Positions 26,608-38,093 of a stretch of 64,000 nucleotides of DNA are shown here, piece after piece. A program made the translations under genes and the position numbers. This stretch comes from Microlunatus soli (GTDB taxonomy: Bacteria > Actinomycetota > Actinomycetes > Propionibacteriales > Propionibacteriaceae). Position 1 is the stretch's first letter. Each line of letters starts with the position of its first letter. The notes under the pieces were generated by a model, which worked only from the letters and a program-made list of their open reading frames with translations, had not been told where the DNA came from and searched no databases. The DNA lies in contig NZ_LT629772.1 in the NCBI RefSeq assembly GCF_900105385.1, positions 6,014,001-6,078,000 on the forward strand. The letters are read 5' to 3'.

Positions 26608-28763
<2,156 letters not shown>

Positions 28764-28868
28764 AGTGGTGGACCCCGGTTCACCGCGCGAGCTCACACCC
28801 ACCGAGCTCTCCCGATCGGTGAGACAGGACGCTGGCGACTGGACGCTCATCGATCATGCTGCATATGC

Positions 28869-28882
28869 TGAATGCGCTTGCA
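28869..28882. promoter_or_regulatory. LacI-type operator candidate between glgE and nagB-like gene
   Basis: TGAATGCGCTTGCA matches the symmetric LacI-family pattern TGCAAGCGCTTGCA at 12 of 14 positions, with the central CG pair. It lies 53 bp before the nagB-like start and about 106 bp before glgE. A related site is at 30878-30891, next to the LacI gene at 29746-30729. Confidence 0.4.
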
Positions 28883-28934
28883 GTCATCGTTCAGGGCATC
28901 CGTCGACGCCGGACGCCCGCATCAGGAGGATCTT

Positions 28935-29720
28935 GTGACGACCATCGAAGCCACCGTCGGCGAACTGTCGGTCCGGCTGTTGCCCGACGAGCCCGCGCTC
29001 GGATCGGCGGCGGCGCGCGGCGCCGCCGAGGCCATCGGTGCAGCGGTCGCGGCCAACGGCTCGGCGCGGGTCGTGATCGCCACCGGCAACTCGCAGTACG
29101 CGTTCGTCGAGGCGCTCGCCGAGGAGGACATCGACTGGTCGGTGGTGACGGTCTTCCACATGGACGAATACATCGGTATCGACGACGACCATCCGGCGAG
29201 CTTCCAGCGCTGGATCCGGGAACGGATCGAGCAGCGTTTCCACCCGGCGCGGGTCGAATACATCGGCGGCCGGGGCGATCCGCAGGCCGAGGCGGACCGG
29301 TACGAGGCGTTGCTGCGCTCGGCGCCGATCGACCTGGTCTGCATGGGAATCGGGGAGAACGGCCACCTGGCTTTCAACGAGCCGGGAGCGGCCGATTTCA
29401 CCGATCAGCGATGGGCTCGGGTGATCACGCTGACCGAGGAGTCGCAGCGTCAGCAGGTCGGTGAAGGACACTTCGCGAGCATGGACGTGGTGCCCAAGAC
29501 CGCGATCTCCCTGACCATCCCCGCGCTGTTGTCGGCCGGCCGGGTACAGGTCTGTGCCCCCGAGTCCCGCAAGGCCAAGGCGGTGCACGAGACGTTGACG
29601 GCCGAGATCAGCAATGCGTGTCCGGCAACCATCCTGCGGGCCTGCGGCAATGCGGTGCTCTTCCTGGAGCCGCGGTCGGCCGAGTTGCTGGACGGAGTGT
29701 TCGATCGCGCCGAGGTCTGA
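28935..29720 (+). CDS. nagB: glucosamine-6-phosphate deaminase-like (NagB family) sugar-phosphate isomerase/deaminase
   Basis: 261 aa from GTG 28935, with AGGAGGA at 28924-28930. The NagB fold motifs are 'VVIATGNSQYAFVEALA', 'VFHMDEYIGI' (Asp77) and 'MGIGENGHLAFNEPG' (His144). The residue equivalent to catalytic Asp141 of E. coli NagB is Asn142 here. This places it in a sub-branch that may act on a different sugar phosphate. It is flanked by the LacI regulator and the sugar ABC/oxidoreductase operon, not by N-acetylglucosamine genes. The symbol is therefore tentative. Confidence 0.75.
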   Translation: MTTIEATVGELSVRLLPDEPALGSAAARGAAEAIGAAVAANGSARVVIATGNSQYAFVEALAEEDIDWSVVTVFHMDEYIGIDDDHPASFQRWIRERIEQRFHPARVEYIGGRGDPQAEADRYEALLRSAPIDLVCMGIGENGHLAFNEPGAADFTDQRWARVITLTEESQRQQVGEGHFASMDVVPKTAISLTIPALLSAGRVQVCAPESRKAKAVHETLTAEISNACPATILRACGNAVLFLEPRSAELLDGVFDRAEV

Positions 29721-29745
29721 ACACCCGGGCACTGGCGGCGGGCGG

Positions 29746-30729
29746 TCAGCGCGGCGCCGGTCCGGTTGAGCTGCGGACCACCAATCGGGTCTCCAGCCGG
29801 ATCGGCTCGGGGTGCTCGATCGTCCCGTCCAGCAACCCCAGCAGGCTGTCCACCGCGACCGTTCCCGCTTCGGCGCCCGGCACATGGATCGTGGTCAGGG
29901 TGGGGTAGGCCATCGCCGACATCGGGCTGTCGTCGACACCGATCACGCTGATGTCGGTCCCGGTCCGGATCCCGCGCTCGGTCAGTCGGGCCATCACGCC
30001 GAGTGCGATCAGGTCGTCATAGGCGATCACGGCGGTGGCCTCGCCGGCCAGCAGGAGATCTGCGGCATGCACGCCGGACTGCACCTGTGGCTCGTACGGG
30101 CCGTACTCGAGCACGGTGAGTCCGAGGCGATCGGCGGTGCTGCCGATCGCCTGGCGACGCTGTTCGTTGGACCACGAGCGGCGCGGCCCGTTGAGGTAGC
30201 CGATGACGCGGTGTCCCAATGCTGCCAGGTGTTCCACGGCCTGAGCCATCCCGTCGCCGGAGTCGATGATCACGCTCGCCGCGTCTGGCACCTCGCGGTT
30301 GACGAACACCACCGGTGCCAGCTCGGACAGTTCGGCCAGGCGGGCGTCGGTCGTTCGTGGCGAAGCGATCACCAGCCCGTCGGTCCGCTTCCGCAGCTGG
30401 CGTGCCCGCTCGAGCTCGTCGCCCGGCCGTTCGTCGATGTCGGCGATGACGACCGTCCGGCCCTTCGCCGACGCACGCGCCTGGACCGCCTTGATGATCG
30501 GCGGGAAGAACGGGTTGGCGATGTCGGGGACCAACAACCCGATCAGATCGGTCCGGCCGATCGTGAGCGAACGCGCCGTGTGATTGGGGACGTAGCCCAT
30601 CTCGCCGGCGATCCGGACGACCTTCTCGCGGGTCGCGGCGTTGACCTTGTCCGGGTCGGACAGAGCGCGTGACACCGTCGATCCCGACAGACCGGCGGCC
30701 GCCGCGACGTCGGCAAGGGTGACTGCCAT
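29746..30729 (-). CDS. LacI family transcriptional repressor
   Basis: 327 aa from ATG 30729. It has an N-terminal helix-turn-helix 'MAVTLADVAAAAGLSGSTVSRALSDPDKVNAATREKV' with a hinge helix 'NHTARSLTIGRT', then a periplasmic-binding-like sensor domain ('IGLLVPDIANPFFPPIIKAV', 'VIGVDDSPMSAMAYPTLTTI'). It probably binds a sugar or sugar phosphate and represses the divergent oxidoreductase/ABC operon. An operator-like palindrome sits between -35 and -10 of that promoter. It converges on the nagB-like gene, 25 nt away. Confidence 0.94.
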   Translation of the reverse strand: MAVTLADVAAAAGLSGSTVSRALSDPDKVNAATREKVVRIAGEMGYVPNHTARSLTIGRTDLIGLLVPDIANPFFPPIIKAVQARASAKGRTVVIADIDERPGDELERARQLRKRTDGLVIASPRTTDARLAELSELAPVVFVNREVPDAASVIIDSGDGMAQAVEHLAALGHRVIGYLNGPRRSWSNEQRRQAIGSTADRLGLTVLEYGPYEPQVQSGVHAADLLLAGEATAVIAYDDLIALGVMARLTERGIRTGTDISVIGVDDSPMSAMAYPTLTTIHVPGAEAGTVAVDSLLGLLDGTIEHPEPIRLETRLVVRSSTGPAPR

Positions 30730-30873
30730 CGGATACGTCCTCACGTGATCGGGCCGCGAACCGACGGTGCGCGGCGACTGGGTTCGACCCTAGTCCGATC
30801 GGGGCCGTGATTCGGGTCTCGCCACGAGATTGTTGCAGGCGTGTTGCAGCATGAGACAAACAGATGGCTGACA

Positions 30874-30902
30874 TTGCAGCAAGCGATTGCATCCTCTAGC
30901 GT
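30874..30902 (+). promoter_or_regulatory. promoter with LacI-type operator for the sugar operon
   Basis: A -35-like TTGCAG (30874-30879) and a -10-like TAGCGT (30897-30902) are 17 nt apart. Between them, AGCAAGCGATTGCA (30878-30891) matches the LacI-family palindrome TGCAAGCGCTTGCA at 12 of 14 positions. Bound repressor would cover the promoter. The ribosome site GAGGAGGGGG follows at 30915-30924 before the GTG at 30929. Confidence 0.55.
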
Positions 30903-30928
30903 GTGGTCATCAACGAGGAGGGGGCGGC

Positions 30929-32104
30929 GTGGCGAAGCTTCGCTTGGGAGTCATCGGCTACGGCAACCGGGGTGTGATCGCACCGCGCGCTGCCGAGGCA
31001 GACGGGGCGGCGCAGGTCGTCGCCGTTGTCGAACCACATCCCGCCGGACAGCGGCGGGCCGCTCGCGAACTGAGTGGGGTCCGTCGGGTCGACCGGGTCC
31101 AGCAGATCCTGGACGACGACCTGGACGCGGTCTTCGTCACCTCACCGGACCACCTGCACGCCGATCAGGCGGTGACGTTGCTCGAGAACGGGATCGCGGT
31201 CTTCGTCGACAAGCCGTTGGCGATCACGCTCCCCGATGCCGATCGGATCCTGCGGACGGCGATGGCGACCGGCACCAAGCTGTATGTCGGACACAACATG
31301 CGGCACATGCCGGTGATCACCACCATGCATCGATTGATCGCCGACGGTGCGATCGGTGAGGTGAAGGCCATCTGGTGTCGCTACTTCGTCGGCGACGGGG
31401 GCGACCGGTTCTTCAAGGACTGGCACGCCGACCGCCGCCGGGTCAACTCGCTGCTGCTGCAGAAGGCGTCCCATGATCTTGATGTGATCCACTGGCTGGC
31501 CGGCGGCTACAGCACTCGGGTGGTCGGGATGGGTGCGCAGACCCTGTATGCGGCGATCGATGATCGGATGGACCGCTCCGATCAGGTCGTCAGGGATTGG
31601 TGGTCGCACGACAACTGGCCGCCCGGTGAGCAACGCGGTCTGAACCCCGTTGTCGACGTCGAGGACCTGTCGATGGTCCAACTGGCGTTGGACAACGGTG
31701 TGCTGGCCAGCTATCAGGAATGTCATTACACCCCGGACTACTGGCGCAACTACACCGTGATCGGGACCGAGGGCCGGCTGGAGAACTTCGGTCTGGACGG
31801 GTCCGGGGTGGTCCGGATCTGGGACCGGCGCACCGACTACACCGAGCACGGCGATCGTGAGGTCCCGATCCCGGAGGCCGCCGGTGGCCATCACGGCGCC
31901 GACCCGCTGCTGCTCGCCGAGTTCTTGGACTTCGTCCGGACCGGGCGGCCGACCCGGACGTCACCGATCGCGGCCCGGCAGGCTGTCGCCGCCGCTGCGT
32001 TGGCCACCGAATCGATGCGTGACAACAACACACCGCGAGACGTTCCGCCGTTGGAACCGGAGCTGATCGATTACTTCGACGCGGGGCAACCCGGGAGCCG
32101 TTGA
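30929..32104 (+). CDS. Gfo/Idh/MocA family NAD(P)-dependent sugar oxidoreductase
   Basis: 391 aa. A Rossmann start 'KLRLGVIGYGNRGVIAPRAAE', the 'DKPLAIT' motif (substitute for EKP, with catalytic-region Lys) and 'HNMRHMPVITTMHRLIADGAIGEV' define the family. The C-terminal domain has 'LLQKASHDLDVIHWLAGG'. Members oxidise or epimerise sugars, inositols and glycosides. GTG 30929 has a strong GAGGAGGGGG site. It is first in an operon with the SBP_bac_5 transporter and is presumably LacI-controlled. Confidence 0.92.
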   Translation: MAKLRLGVIGYGNRGVIAPRAAEADGAAQVVAVVEPHPAGQRRAARELSGVRRVDRVQQILDDDLDAVFVTSPDHLHADQAVTLLENGIAVFVDKPLAITLPDADRILRTAMATGTKLYVGHNMRHMPVITTMHRLIADGAIGEVKAIWCRYFVGDGGDRFFKDWHADRRRVNSLLLQKASHDLDVIHWLAGGYSTRVVGMGAQTLYAAIDDRMDRSDQVVRDWWSHDNWPPGEQRGLNPVVDVEDLSMVQLALDNGVLASYQECHYTPDYWRNYTVIGTEGRLENFGLDGSGVVRIWDRRTDYTEHGDREVPIPEAAGGHHGADPLLLAEFLDFVRTGRPTRTSPIAARQAVAAAALATESMRDNNTPRDVPPLEPELIDYFDAGQPGSR

Positions 32105-32131
32105 CCCTGCTCGCTGACCGGAGGACTAGTG

Positions 32132-34063
32132 ATGATCACCGACCACCCCATCTCTCGACGGGCCCTGCTGACGACGAGCGGCATCGCCGCATCGGCGCTG
32201 GTCGTCGGCTGCAGCGATCGCCGCGAACCGTTGCCCGGTCTGGACAGCACCAAGAAGGTGCTCGAGTCGCCGATCCTGACCAAGAAGATCACCGCCGGTG
32301 ATCTTCCGAAGCTGGCCGATCGACTACCGGCCTCGCCGATGGTCGTGCAGCCGATCAAGAAGCCGGGCAGCTTCGGTGGCACTCTGCATCGAGCACAGAC
32401 CGAGGCCACCGACTCGGGCGTGATCGCCTCGTTCGCCTCCTCCGGACTGGTCGAGTGGTCACGGGACAGCAGCAAGGCGATCCCGAGCCTGGCCGAGACC
32501 TATCAGCGCAGTGATGACAACACGATCTTCACCTTCACGCTCCGGCAGGGGCTGAAGTGGTCGGACGGCAAACCGTTCACCGCCGATGACGTGATCTTCG
32601 CCATCAAGGACTGGCTCGGCAACGCGACCCTGGTGCCGGCACTGCCGGTCTGGTTCGCCGACGTTGATCAACAACTCCCGAAGGTCAGCAAGACCGACGA
32701 GAACACCGTACGGATCGAGTTTCGCGAGCCGTTCGCGCTGTTCGAGAAGTATCTGTGTCATCCGTCGATCAACATCCAGATCATCAAGCCCAAGCATTAT
32801 CTGGAGAAGTACCATCCGGCCTACACCGACAAGGCGAAGGTCACCGCGGCCGCCAAGAAGGCCGGCTTCGACTCCTGGGACCAGTATTTCGCCGACCGGG
32901 ACAACCCGTGGACCAATCCGGACCGGCCGGTGATGGGTGCCTATCAGGTCGCCAAGGCCGCGGGTGCGCAGAGCGGCACCGCCAGCCTGGAACGCAACCC
33001 GTTCTACTACAAGACCGACCCGGACGGCCGGCAGCTGCCCTACATCGACAAGATCCAGGTCCAGGTGCTCGACCAGGCTGCGCTCGACCTGCGGGCGGCC
33101 AACGGTGATCTCGAGTTCCAGGGCAACTTCCTGGGCTACAACTCCACCCAGGTGTATCTCCGCAACGCCAAGGCGAAGGGATTCACCGTCCAGCGTTGGC
33201 AGGCGGTCGGCACCCTGCTGTCGCTGTGCCCCAACCTGTCGCACAACGATCGGGTCTGGCGTTCGCTGTTCATGACCAAGGACTTCCGACTGGCGCTGTC
33301 GCATGCCATCAACCGCAAGGAGATCAACGACACCCTGCTCGGCGGGCTCGGCATCATCCGGCAACCGATGTCCACCGACGGCAGTCCGTACGGCATCGCC
33401 GGCGGCGGCCGGACCGCTGTCGACTACGACGTCGAGAAGGCGGGCCAGCTGCTGGACGGCATCGGAGCCAAGAAGCGTGGGTCGGTGCGCTACTACCGAG
33501 GCAAGCCGTTGGAGTTCACCGTCATCTACACCGACAACGATCAAGGGATCGCCCGCGCCGATGCGTTCAATCTGGTGAAGAAGGATTGGGCAGCGGTCGG
33601 GGTGAAGATGAACGTCCGACCGGTCGACGACACGCTGTATGCCCAGCTCCGAGCCAGTAACGACTTCGACTTCGACGGCACCACCATGATCGAGGACGAC
33701 TGGGACCTCGAACCGGTCTGGTATGTGCCGACCTCCAGTGGCAGCCACTCCTGTCCCGGTTACGGACTCTGGTACGCGACCGGAGGCAAGGACGGCGTCA
33801 CTCCGCCGGCGGAGATCAAGAAGCTGATGGACACCTGGGACGAGCTACGGACCGCGCAGACCGATCAGATCCGGATCGCCGCCGGCAAGAAGATCACGCA
33901 GCAGCACAACGACAACGTCTACGTGATCGGGTTGATGAAACTGCCGTTCCAACCGGTGGTCGTCAGCAACAAGATCATCGGCGTCCGCACCGACAAGCCG
34001 CAACTGTCCTTCTACTACGGGCGGGAAGGCATCACCAAGCCGGAGCAGATCTCTCTTGCTTAG
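32132..34063 (+). CDS. SBP_bac_5 family (peptide/oligosaccharide) ABC transporter binding lipoprotein, Tat-type signal
   Basis: 643 aa. A twin-arginine motif ('SRRALLTTSGIAASALVVGC') with lipobox Cys27 suggests Tat export of a lipoprotein. The family core begins 'TYQRSDDNTIFTFTLRQGLKWSDGKPFTADDVIFAIKD'. Binding proteins of this family carry oligopeptides, nickel or plant oligosaccharides. With two sugar oxidoreductases and an esterase nearby, an oligosaccharide or glycoside is the better guess. GTG 32129 is an alternative start, but GGAGG spacing favours ATG 32132. Confidence 0.92.
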   Translation: MITDHPISRRALLTTSGIAASALVVGCSDRREPLPGLDSTKKVLESPILTKKITAGDLPKLADRLPASPMVVQPIKKPGSFGGTLHRAQTEATDSGVIASFASSGLVEWSRDSSKAIPSLAETYQRSDDNTIFTFTLRQGLKWSDGKPFTADDVIFAIKDWLGNATLVPALPVWFADVDQQLPKVSKTDENTVRIEFREPFALFEKYLCHPSINIQIIKPKHYLEKYHPAYTDKAKVTAAAKKAGFDSWDQYFADRDNPWTNPDRPVMGAYQVAKAAGAQSGTASLERNPFYYKTDPDGRQLPYIDKIQVQVLDQAALDLRAANGDLEFQGNFLGYNSTQVYLRNAKAKGFTVQRWQAVGTLLSLCPNLSHNDRVWRSLFMTKDFRLALSHAINRKEINDTLLGGLGIIRQPMSTDGSPYGIAGGGRTAVDYDVEKAGQLLDGIGAKKRGSVRYYRGKPLEFTVIYTDNDQGIARADAFNLVKKDWAAVGVKMNVRPVDDTLYAQLRASNDFDFDGTTMIEDDWDLEPVWYVPTSSGSHSCPGYGLWYATGGKDGVTPPAEIKKLMDTWDELRTAQTDQIRIAAGKKITQQHNDNVYVIGLMKLPFQPVVVSNKIIGVRTDKPQLSFYYGREGITKPEQISLA

Positions 34064-35048
34064 GTACGTCGGCTTCCGCCTGCTGAATGCGATCCCGACC
34101 CTGTTGGCGATCTCACTGGTCGCGTTCTTCATCATCCAACTGCCGCCCGGAGACTTCCTGACCACCCGGGTGCAGGCACTGGAAGCCCAGGGGGAGAGCG
34201 CCGATCCGGCCCTGGTGGAGGCGTTGCGGCAGCGCTACGGCATCGACGACCCGTTCTGGATCCAGTACGGCAAATGGCTGACCGGGATCCTCTTCTACGG
34301 CGACTTCGGGTTGTCCTTCCAGTATCAGCGGCCGGTCGGTGCGTTGATCGCCGAACGGCTGCCGTTGACCCTGATCCTCGGGGTGGCGACGATGCTGGTC
34401 ACCTGGTTGATCGCGTTGCCGGCCGGGGTCTACTCGGCGATCAAGCAACGCAAGACACCCGACTACGTGATCTCGACGATCGGCTTCATCGCGCTCGCCA
34501 CCCCGAATTTCATGGCTGCGTTGGTGTTGGCGTTCATCGGCTTCCAGTTCTTCGGGCAGAGCGTCGGCGGTCTGTTCTCGCCCGCCTACGTCGACGCACC
34601 GTGGAGCCTGGCCAAGATCGGTGACCTGCTGGCCCACCTGTGGATCCCGGTGGTGGTGTTGGCGTTGGCCGGCACGGCTGGGATCATTCGGACGATGCGA
34701 GCGAATCTGCTCGACGAGTTGAACAAGCCCTACGTCACGACCGCTCGGGTGAAGGGCCTGCCGGAGCGGACGGTGATCCGCCGCTACCCGGTCCGGATCG
34801 CGTTGAACCCGTTCGTCTCGACCGTCGGGTGGAGCCTGCCGCAGCTGTTCGACGGCGAGGTGATCGTGGCCGTTGTGTTGTCGTTGGGCACCACCGGGCC
34901 GTTGTTGCTGGCCGCACTGAAATCGCAGGACATGTATCTGGCCGGAGGGATCATCCTGATCGTCGCCGTACTGACCGTGATCGGCACCCTGCTGTCGGAC
35001 ATCCTGCTCGCGGTCGTCGACCCGCGGGTCAGGTTCGGGAAGGCGTGA
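34056..35048 (+). CDS. ABC transporter permease (DppB type)
   Basis: 330 aa with six helices. N-terminal 'GFRLLNAIPTLLAISLVAFFIIQLPPGDFL' is characteristic of DppB proteins, as is 'LRQRYGIDDPFWIQYGKWL'. The EAA loop is 'YVTTARVKGLPERTVIRRYPVRIALNPFV'. The TTG start at 34056 overlaps the binding-protein stop by 8 nt, and no better start exists in frame. It pairs with the DppC-type protein encoded next to form the heterodimeric channel. Confidence 0.92.
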   Translation: MLRYVGFRLLNAIPTLLAISLVAFFIIQLPPGDFLTTRVQALEAQGESADPALVEALRQRYGIDDPFWIQYGKWLTGILFYGDFGLSFQYQRPVGALIAERLPLTLILGVATMLVTWLIALPAGVYSAIKQRKTPDYVISTIGFIALATPNFMAALVLAFIGFQFFGQSVGGLFSPAYVDAPWSLAKIGDLLAHLWIPVVVLALAGTAGIIRTMRANLLDELNKPYVTTARVKGLPERTVIRRYPVRIALNPFVSTVGWSLPQLFDGEVIVAVVLSLGTTGPLLLAALKSQDMYLAGGIILIVAVLTVIGTLLSDILLAVVDPRVRFGKA

Positions 35049-36148
35049 TGACAGCAACCACCGTGACCGACCGGCCGGAGATCGTGACGGCCTCGCAGCG
35101 TCAGCTGATCTGGCGTCGGTTCCGCCGACACCGGATGGCGATGATCGGTCTGGTCGTCCTGATCGCGATGTATGTGGGGGCCCTGTTCGCCGGGTTCATC
35201 GCGCCGTCGACGCCGGCCACGACGAGCTCGACCCACGCCTATCAACCCCCGCAGGGCATCCGGCTCTCCGCCGAGCACGGCTTCTATGTCCATCCGACCG
35301 TCGGCCGGACCGACATCGACAGCATGCAACGGGTCTTCGACGTGGACCGGAGCCGGGTGATCGAGCTCGGCTTCTTCGTCGACGGACCGGACTACAAGAT
35401 CATCGGATTGATCCCGTCCGACACGCACCTGTTCGGCCCGAAGGATCCACAGGCCCGCTGGTATCCGTTGGGAGCCGACCGCACCGGCGCCGATCTGTTC
35501 AGCAAGATCGTCTACGGCGCACAGGTGTCGCTCTCGATCGGACTGGTCGGCGTCGCGGTCTCACTGATCCTCGGGATCGTGCTGGGCGGCATCTCCGGTT
35601 ACTTCGGCGGCGTCGTCGATCACGTCATCCAACGGGTGATCGAGTTCGTGATGTCGATCCCGACCCTGCCGCTGTGGCTCGGTCTTGCCGCGGCGATCCC
35701 GCCTCGGTGGGGTCCGATGCAGACCTACTTCATGATCACGCTGATCCTGTCATTGGTGGGCTGGACCGGTCTGGCCCGGGTGATCCGCGGTCGCTTCCTG
35801 CAGACCCGGGACGAGGACTACGTGTTGGCGGCCCGGCTGGACGGCGTCCGGACCCGGCGGATCATCCTGCGTCAGATGCTGCCGGCCTTCACCTCGCACA
35901 TCATCGCCACCGTCAGTCTCGCGGTCCCCGGAATGATCCTGGCCGAGACCTCGCTGTCCTTCCTCGGACTGGGACTGCGTGCTCCGGCGGTCTCCTGGGG
36001 CGTGCTGCTGCAGGACGCACAGAATGTCCAGACCGTCGCTACCGCTCCCTGGCTGATGCTGCCTGGCGTCGCGGTGATCATTGCGGTGGTCGCGTTCAAC
36101 TTCGTCGGCGACGGGCTCCGCGACTCCGCCGACCCGTACGGAGGGTGA
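35048..36148 (+). CDS. ABC transporter permease (DppC type)
   Basis: 366 aa. The N-terminal '[31 protein letters not shown]' is the DppC signature. A long extracytoplasmic insert follows (about residues 50-135, including '[11 protein letters not shown]' and '[25 protein letters not shown]'), longer than in E. coli DppC. The EAA loop is '[23 protein letters not shown]'. It shares one base with the upstream stop (TGATG). Longer in-frame forms starting inside the DppB gene were rejected. Confidence 0.92.
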   Translation: MTATTVTDRPEIVTASQRQLIWRRFRRHRMAMIGLVVLIAMYVGALFAGFIAPSTPATTSSTHAYQPPQGIRLSAEHGFYVHPTVGRTDIDSMQRVFDVDRSRVIELGFFVDGPDYKIIGLIPSDTHLFGPKDPQARWYPLGADRTGADLFSKIVYGAQVSLSIGLVGVAVSLILGIVLGGISGYFGGVVDHVIQRVIEFVMSIPTLPLWLGLAAAIPPRWGPMQTYFMITLILSLVGWTGLARVIRGRFLQTRDEDYVLAARLDGVRTRRIILRQMLPAFTSHIIATVSLAVPGMILAETSLSFLGLGLRAPAVSWGVLLQDAQNVQTVATAPWLMLPGVAVIIAVVAFNFVGDGLRDSADPYGG

Positions 36149-36153
36149 TGGCG

Positions 36154-37938
36154 ATGACAGCATCGGAACCGAGCCGGGACCTGATCCTGGACATCGGGGG
36201 CCTGCGGACCTCCTTCTTCACCGACACCGGGGAGGTCAAGGCCGTCGACGGCGTCAGCCTGCAGTTGCGGCGGGGGAGGACGACATGCATCGTCGGCGAG
36301 TCCGGCTCGGGCAAGTCGGCCCTGGCCCGATCGGTCCTGCAGGTCGTCGATCAACCCGGTCGGATCGTCGGCGGCAGGATCGACTACCGCCCGGCAGCCG
36401 ATGAGCCTGCCATCGATCTGGCCGGCTTCGATCCGCGCGGCAGGGCGATCCGCGCGATCCGCGGCAAGGAGATCGGGATGATCTTCCAGGAACCGATGGC
36501 CGCGCTCAGCCCGGTGCACACGATCGGCAGACAGATCGCCGATCTGCTCACCCAACATGAAGGCATTCGCTGGCGCGACCGGCGCTGTCGGGAACGGATC
36601 GTGGCCGCCCTGGAGGAGGTCGGCATCCCGCGACCGGAAGAACGCTTCGACGCCTACACCTTCCAGCTGTCCGGCGGGATGCGGCAGCGGGCGATGATCG
36701 CGATGGCGATGATCACCCGGCCGCGGCTGCTGATCGCCGACGAGCCGACCACTGCGCTCGACGTCACGACCCAGGCCCAGATCCTCGATCTGTTGCGACA
36801 GGAGAAGGAGAACAGCGGCATGTCGTTGCTGTTCATCACCCACGATCTCGGCGTGGTCGCCGAGATCGCCGACGACGTGGTCGTGATGCGGCACGGTGCA
36901 GTCCAGGAGACCGGACCGGTCGACCAGATCTTCTCCGATCCGCAGCACAGCTACACCCGGGAATTGCTGGACTCCCTTCCCCAGCGGGCCGAACGCATCG
37001 CCGTCCCGTCCGAGACGGCGTCGCGGATCCGTCCGGTGGCACCGCCGCCGGCGGCTGTTGCACCGACGGAGCCGATCTTGACGGTCGAGGATCTGCGGAT
37101 GGAGTTCCGGGCAGCGTCCGGCCGCCGGTTCCGGCGTTCGGAAAGCAATGTCGTCAAGGCCGTCGACGGCGTCTCTTTTGCGGTGCCGAAGGGGCGCACG
37201 TTGGGCATTGTCGGCGAGTCCGGGTGCGGCAAGACAACGCTCGGCCGGACCATCCTGCGGGCCTACCGGCCGACGGCCGGCATGATCAACTATGCGGCCG
37301 ACGACGGCGTTGTCGATCTTGCTCCGCTCAGTGAGCGCGAGTTGCTGCCGTACCGGCAACAGATCCGGATGGTGTTCCAGGATCCGTATGGCTCGCTCAA
37401 CCCGCGGATGACCGTCGCCGACGTGGTGACCGAGCCGCTCCGTGCGGCCGGGCGTACGGCGCGGTCGGAGCTGGAAGACCGGGCCCGCGAGGCGATGCTC
37501 CGAGTCGGTCTGCAGCCGGACGTGCTGCACCGCTATCCGCATGCCTTCTCCGGCGGACAGCGGCAACGGATCAGCATCGCTCGGGCATTGATCACCGAAC
37601 CGACCATCGTGGTGGCCGACGAGGCCGTCTCGGCCCTCGACGTGTCGGTGCGGGCCCAGGTGCTCGACCTGTTCGCCGATCTCCAGCAGGAGCTCGGCCT
37701 GACCTACCTGTTCATCTCCCACGACCTGTCGGTGGTCGAGCGCAGCTGCGACGAGGTCGCCGTGATGTACTTCGGCAAGATCGTCGAGCACCGACCGACC
37801 GCCGAACTGTTCACCGATCCGCAGCACGGTTACACCAAGGCACTGTTGTCGGCGGTGCCGATCTCCGACCCGGCACAGCGGGGGAACCGGCAGCGGATCA
37901 GCTATCGGCCGGAGGAGGAACCCGCCGCTGTCGGCTGA
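36154..37938 (+). CDS. fused double ATPase (DppD-DppF) of the SBP_bac_5 transporter
   Basis: 594 aa with two complete ABC cassettes. The first has Walker A 'GESGSGKSA' (about 48-56), signature 'LSGGMRQR' and Walker B '[13 protein letters not shown]'. The second has 'GESGCGKTT' (about 352-360), 'FSGGQRQR' (about 464) and '[13 protein letters not shown]'. Each ends with the oligopeptide-type C-terminal extension ('[12 protein letters not shown]', '[12 protein letters not shown]'). In most bacteria these are separate DppD and DppF proteins. GGAGGG at 36140 favours ATG 36154 over 36148. Confidence 0.93.
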   Translation: MTASEPSRDLILDIGGLRTSFFTDTGEVKAVDGVSLQLRRGRTTCIVGESGSGKSALARSVLQVVDQPGRIVGGRIDYRPAADEPAIDLAGFDPRGRAIRAIRGKEIGMIFQEPMAALSPVHTIGRQIADLLTQHEGIRWRDRRCRERIVAALEEVGIPRPEERFDAYTFQLSGGMRQRAMIAMAMITRPRLLIADEPTTALDVTTQAQILDLLRQEKENSGMSLLFITHDLGVVAEIADDVVVMRHGAVQETGPVDQIFSDPQHSYTRELLDSLPQRAERIAVPSETASRIRPVAPPPAAVAPTEPILTVEDLRMEFRAASGRRFRRSESNVVKAVDGVSFAVPKGRTLGIVGESGCGKTTLGRTILRAYRPTAGMINYAADDGVVDLAPLSERELLPYRQQIRMVFQDPYGSLNPRMTVADVVTEPLRAAGRTARSELEDRAREAMLRVGLQPDVLHRYPHAFSGGQRQRISIARALITEPTIVVADEAVSALDVSVRAQVLDLFADLQQELGLTYLFISHDLSVVERSCDEVAVMYFGKIVEHRPTAELFTDPQHGYTKALLSAVPISDPAQRGNRQRISYRPEEEPAAVG

Positions 37939-38093
37939 TCCTTGTCCGGCGATCGGGTGCCGTCGTGGCGCAGCCCGTCGTACAGGATGGTGACGATGGC
38001 GACCGCATCGTCCTGCCAGCCCTGGGTCCGCATCCCGCCCCGCTCTTTCTGCGAGCCCGACGCTGAGCTGTCCGGCCGTTCGCGGGTGATCGA

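Noticed and set aside
28764-28850. Upstream start for GlgE at 28850
   Set aside because: It lacks a ribosome site, adds 29 atypical residues and would consume half of the divergent promoter region; ATG 28763 is preferred but not proven.
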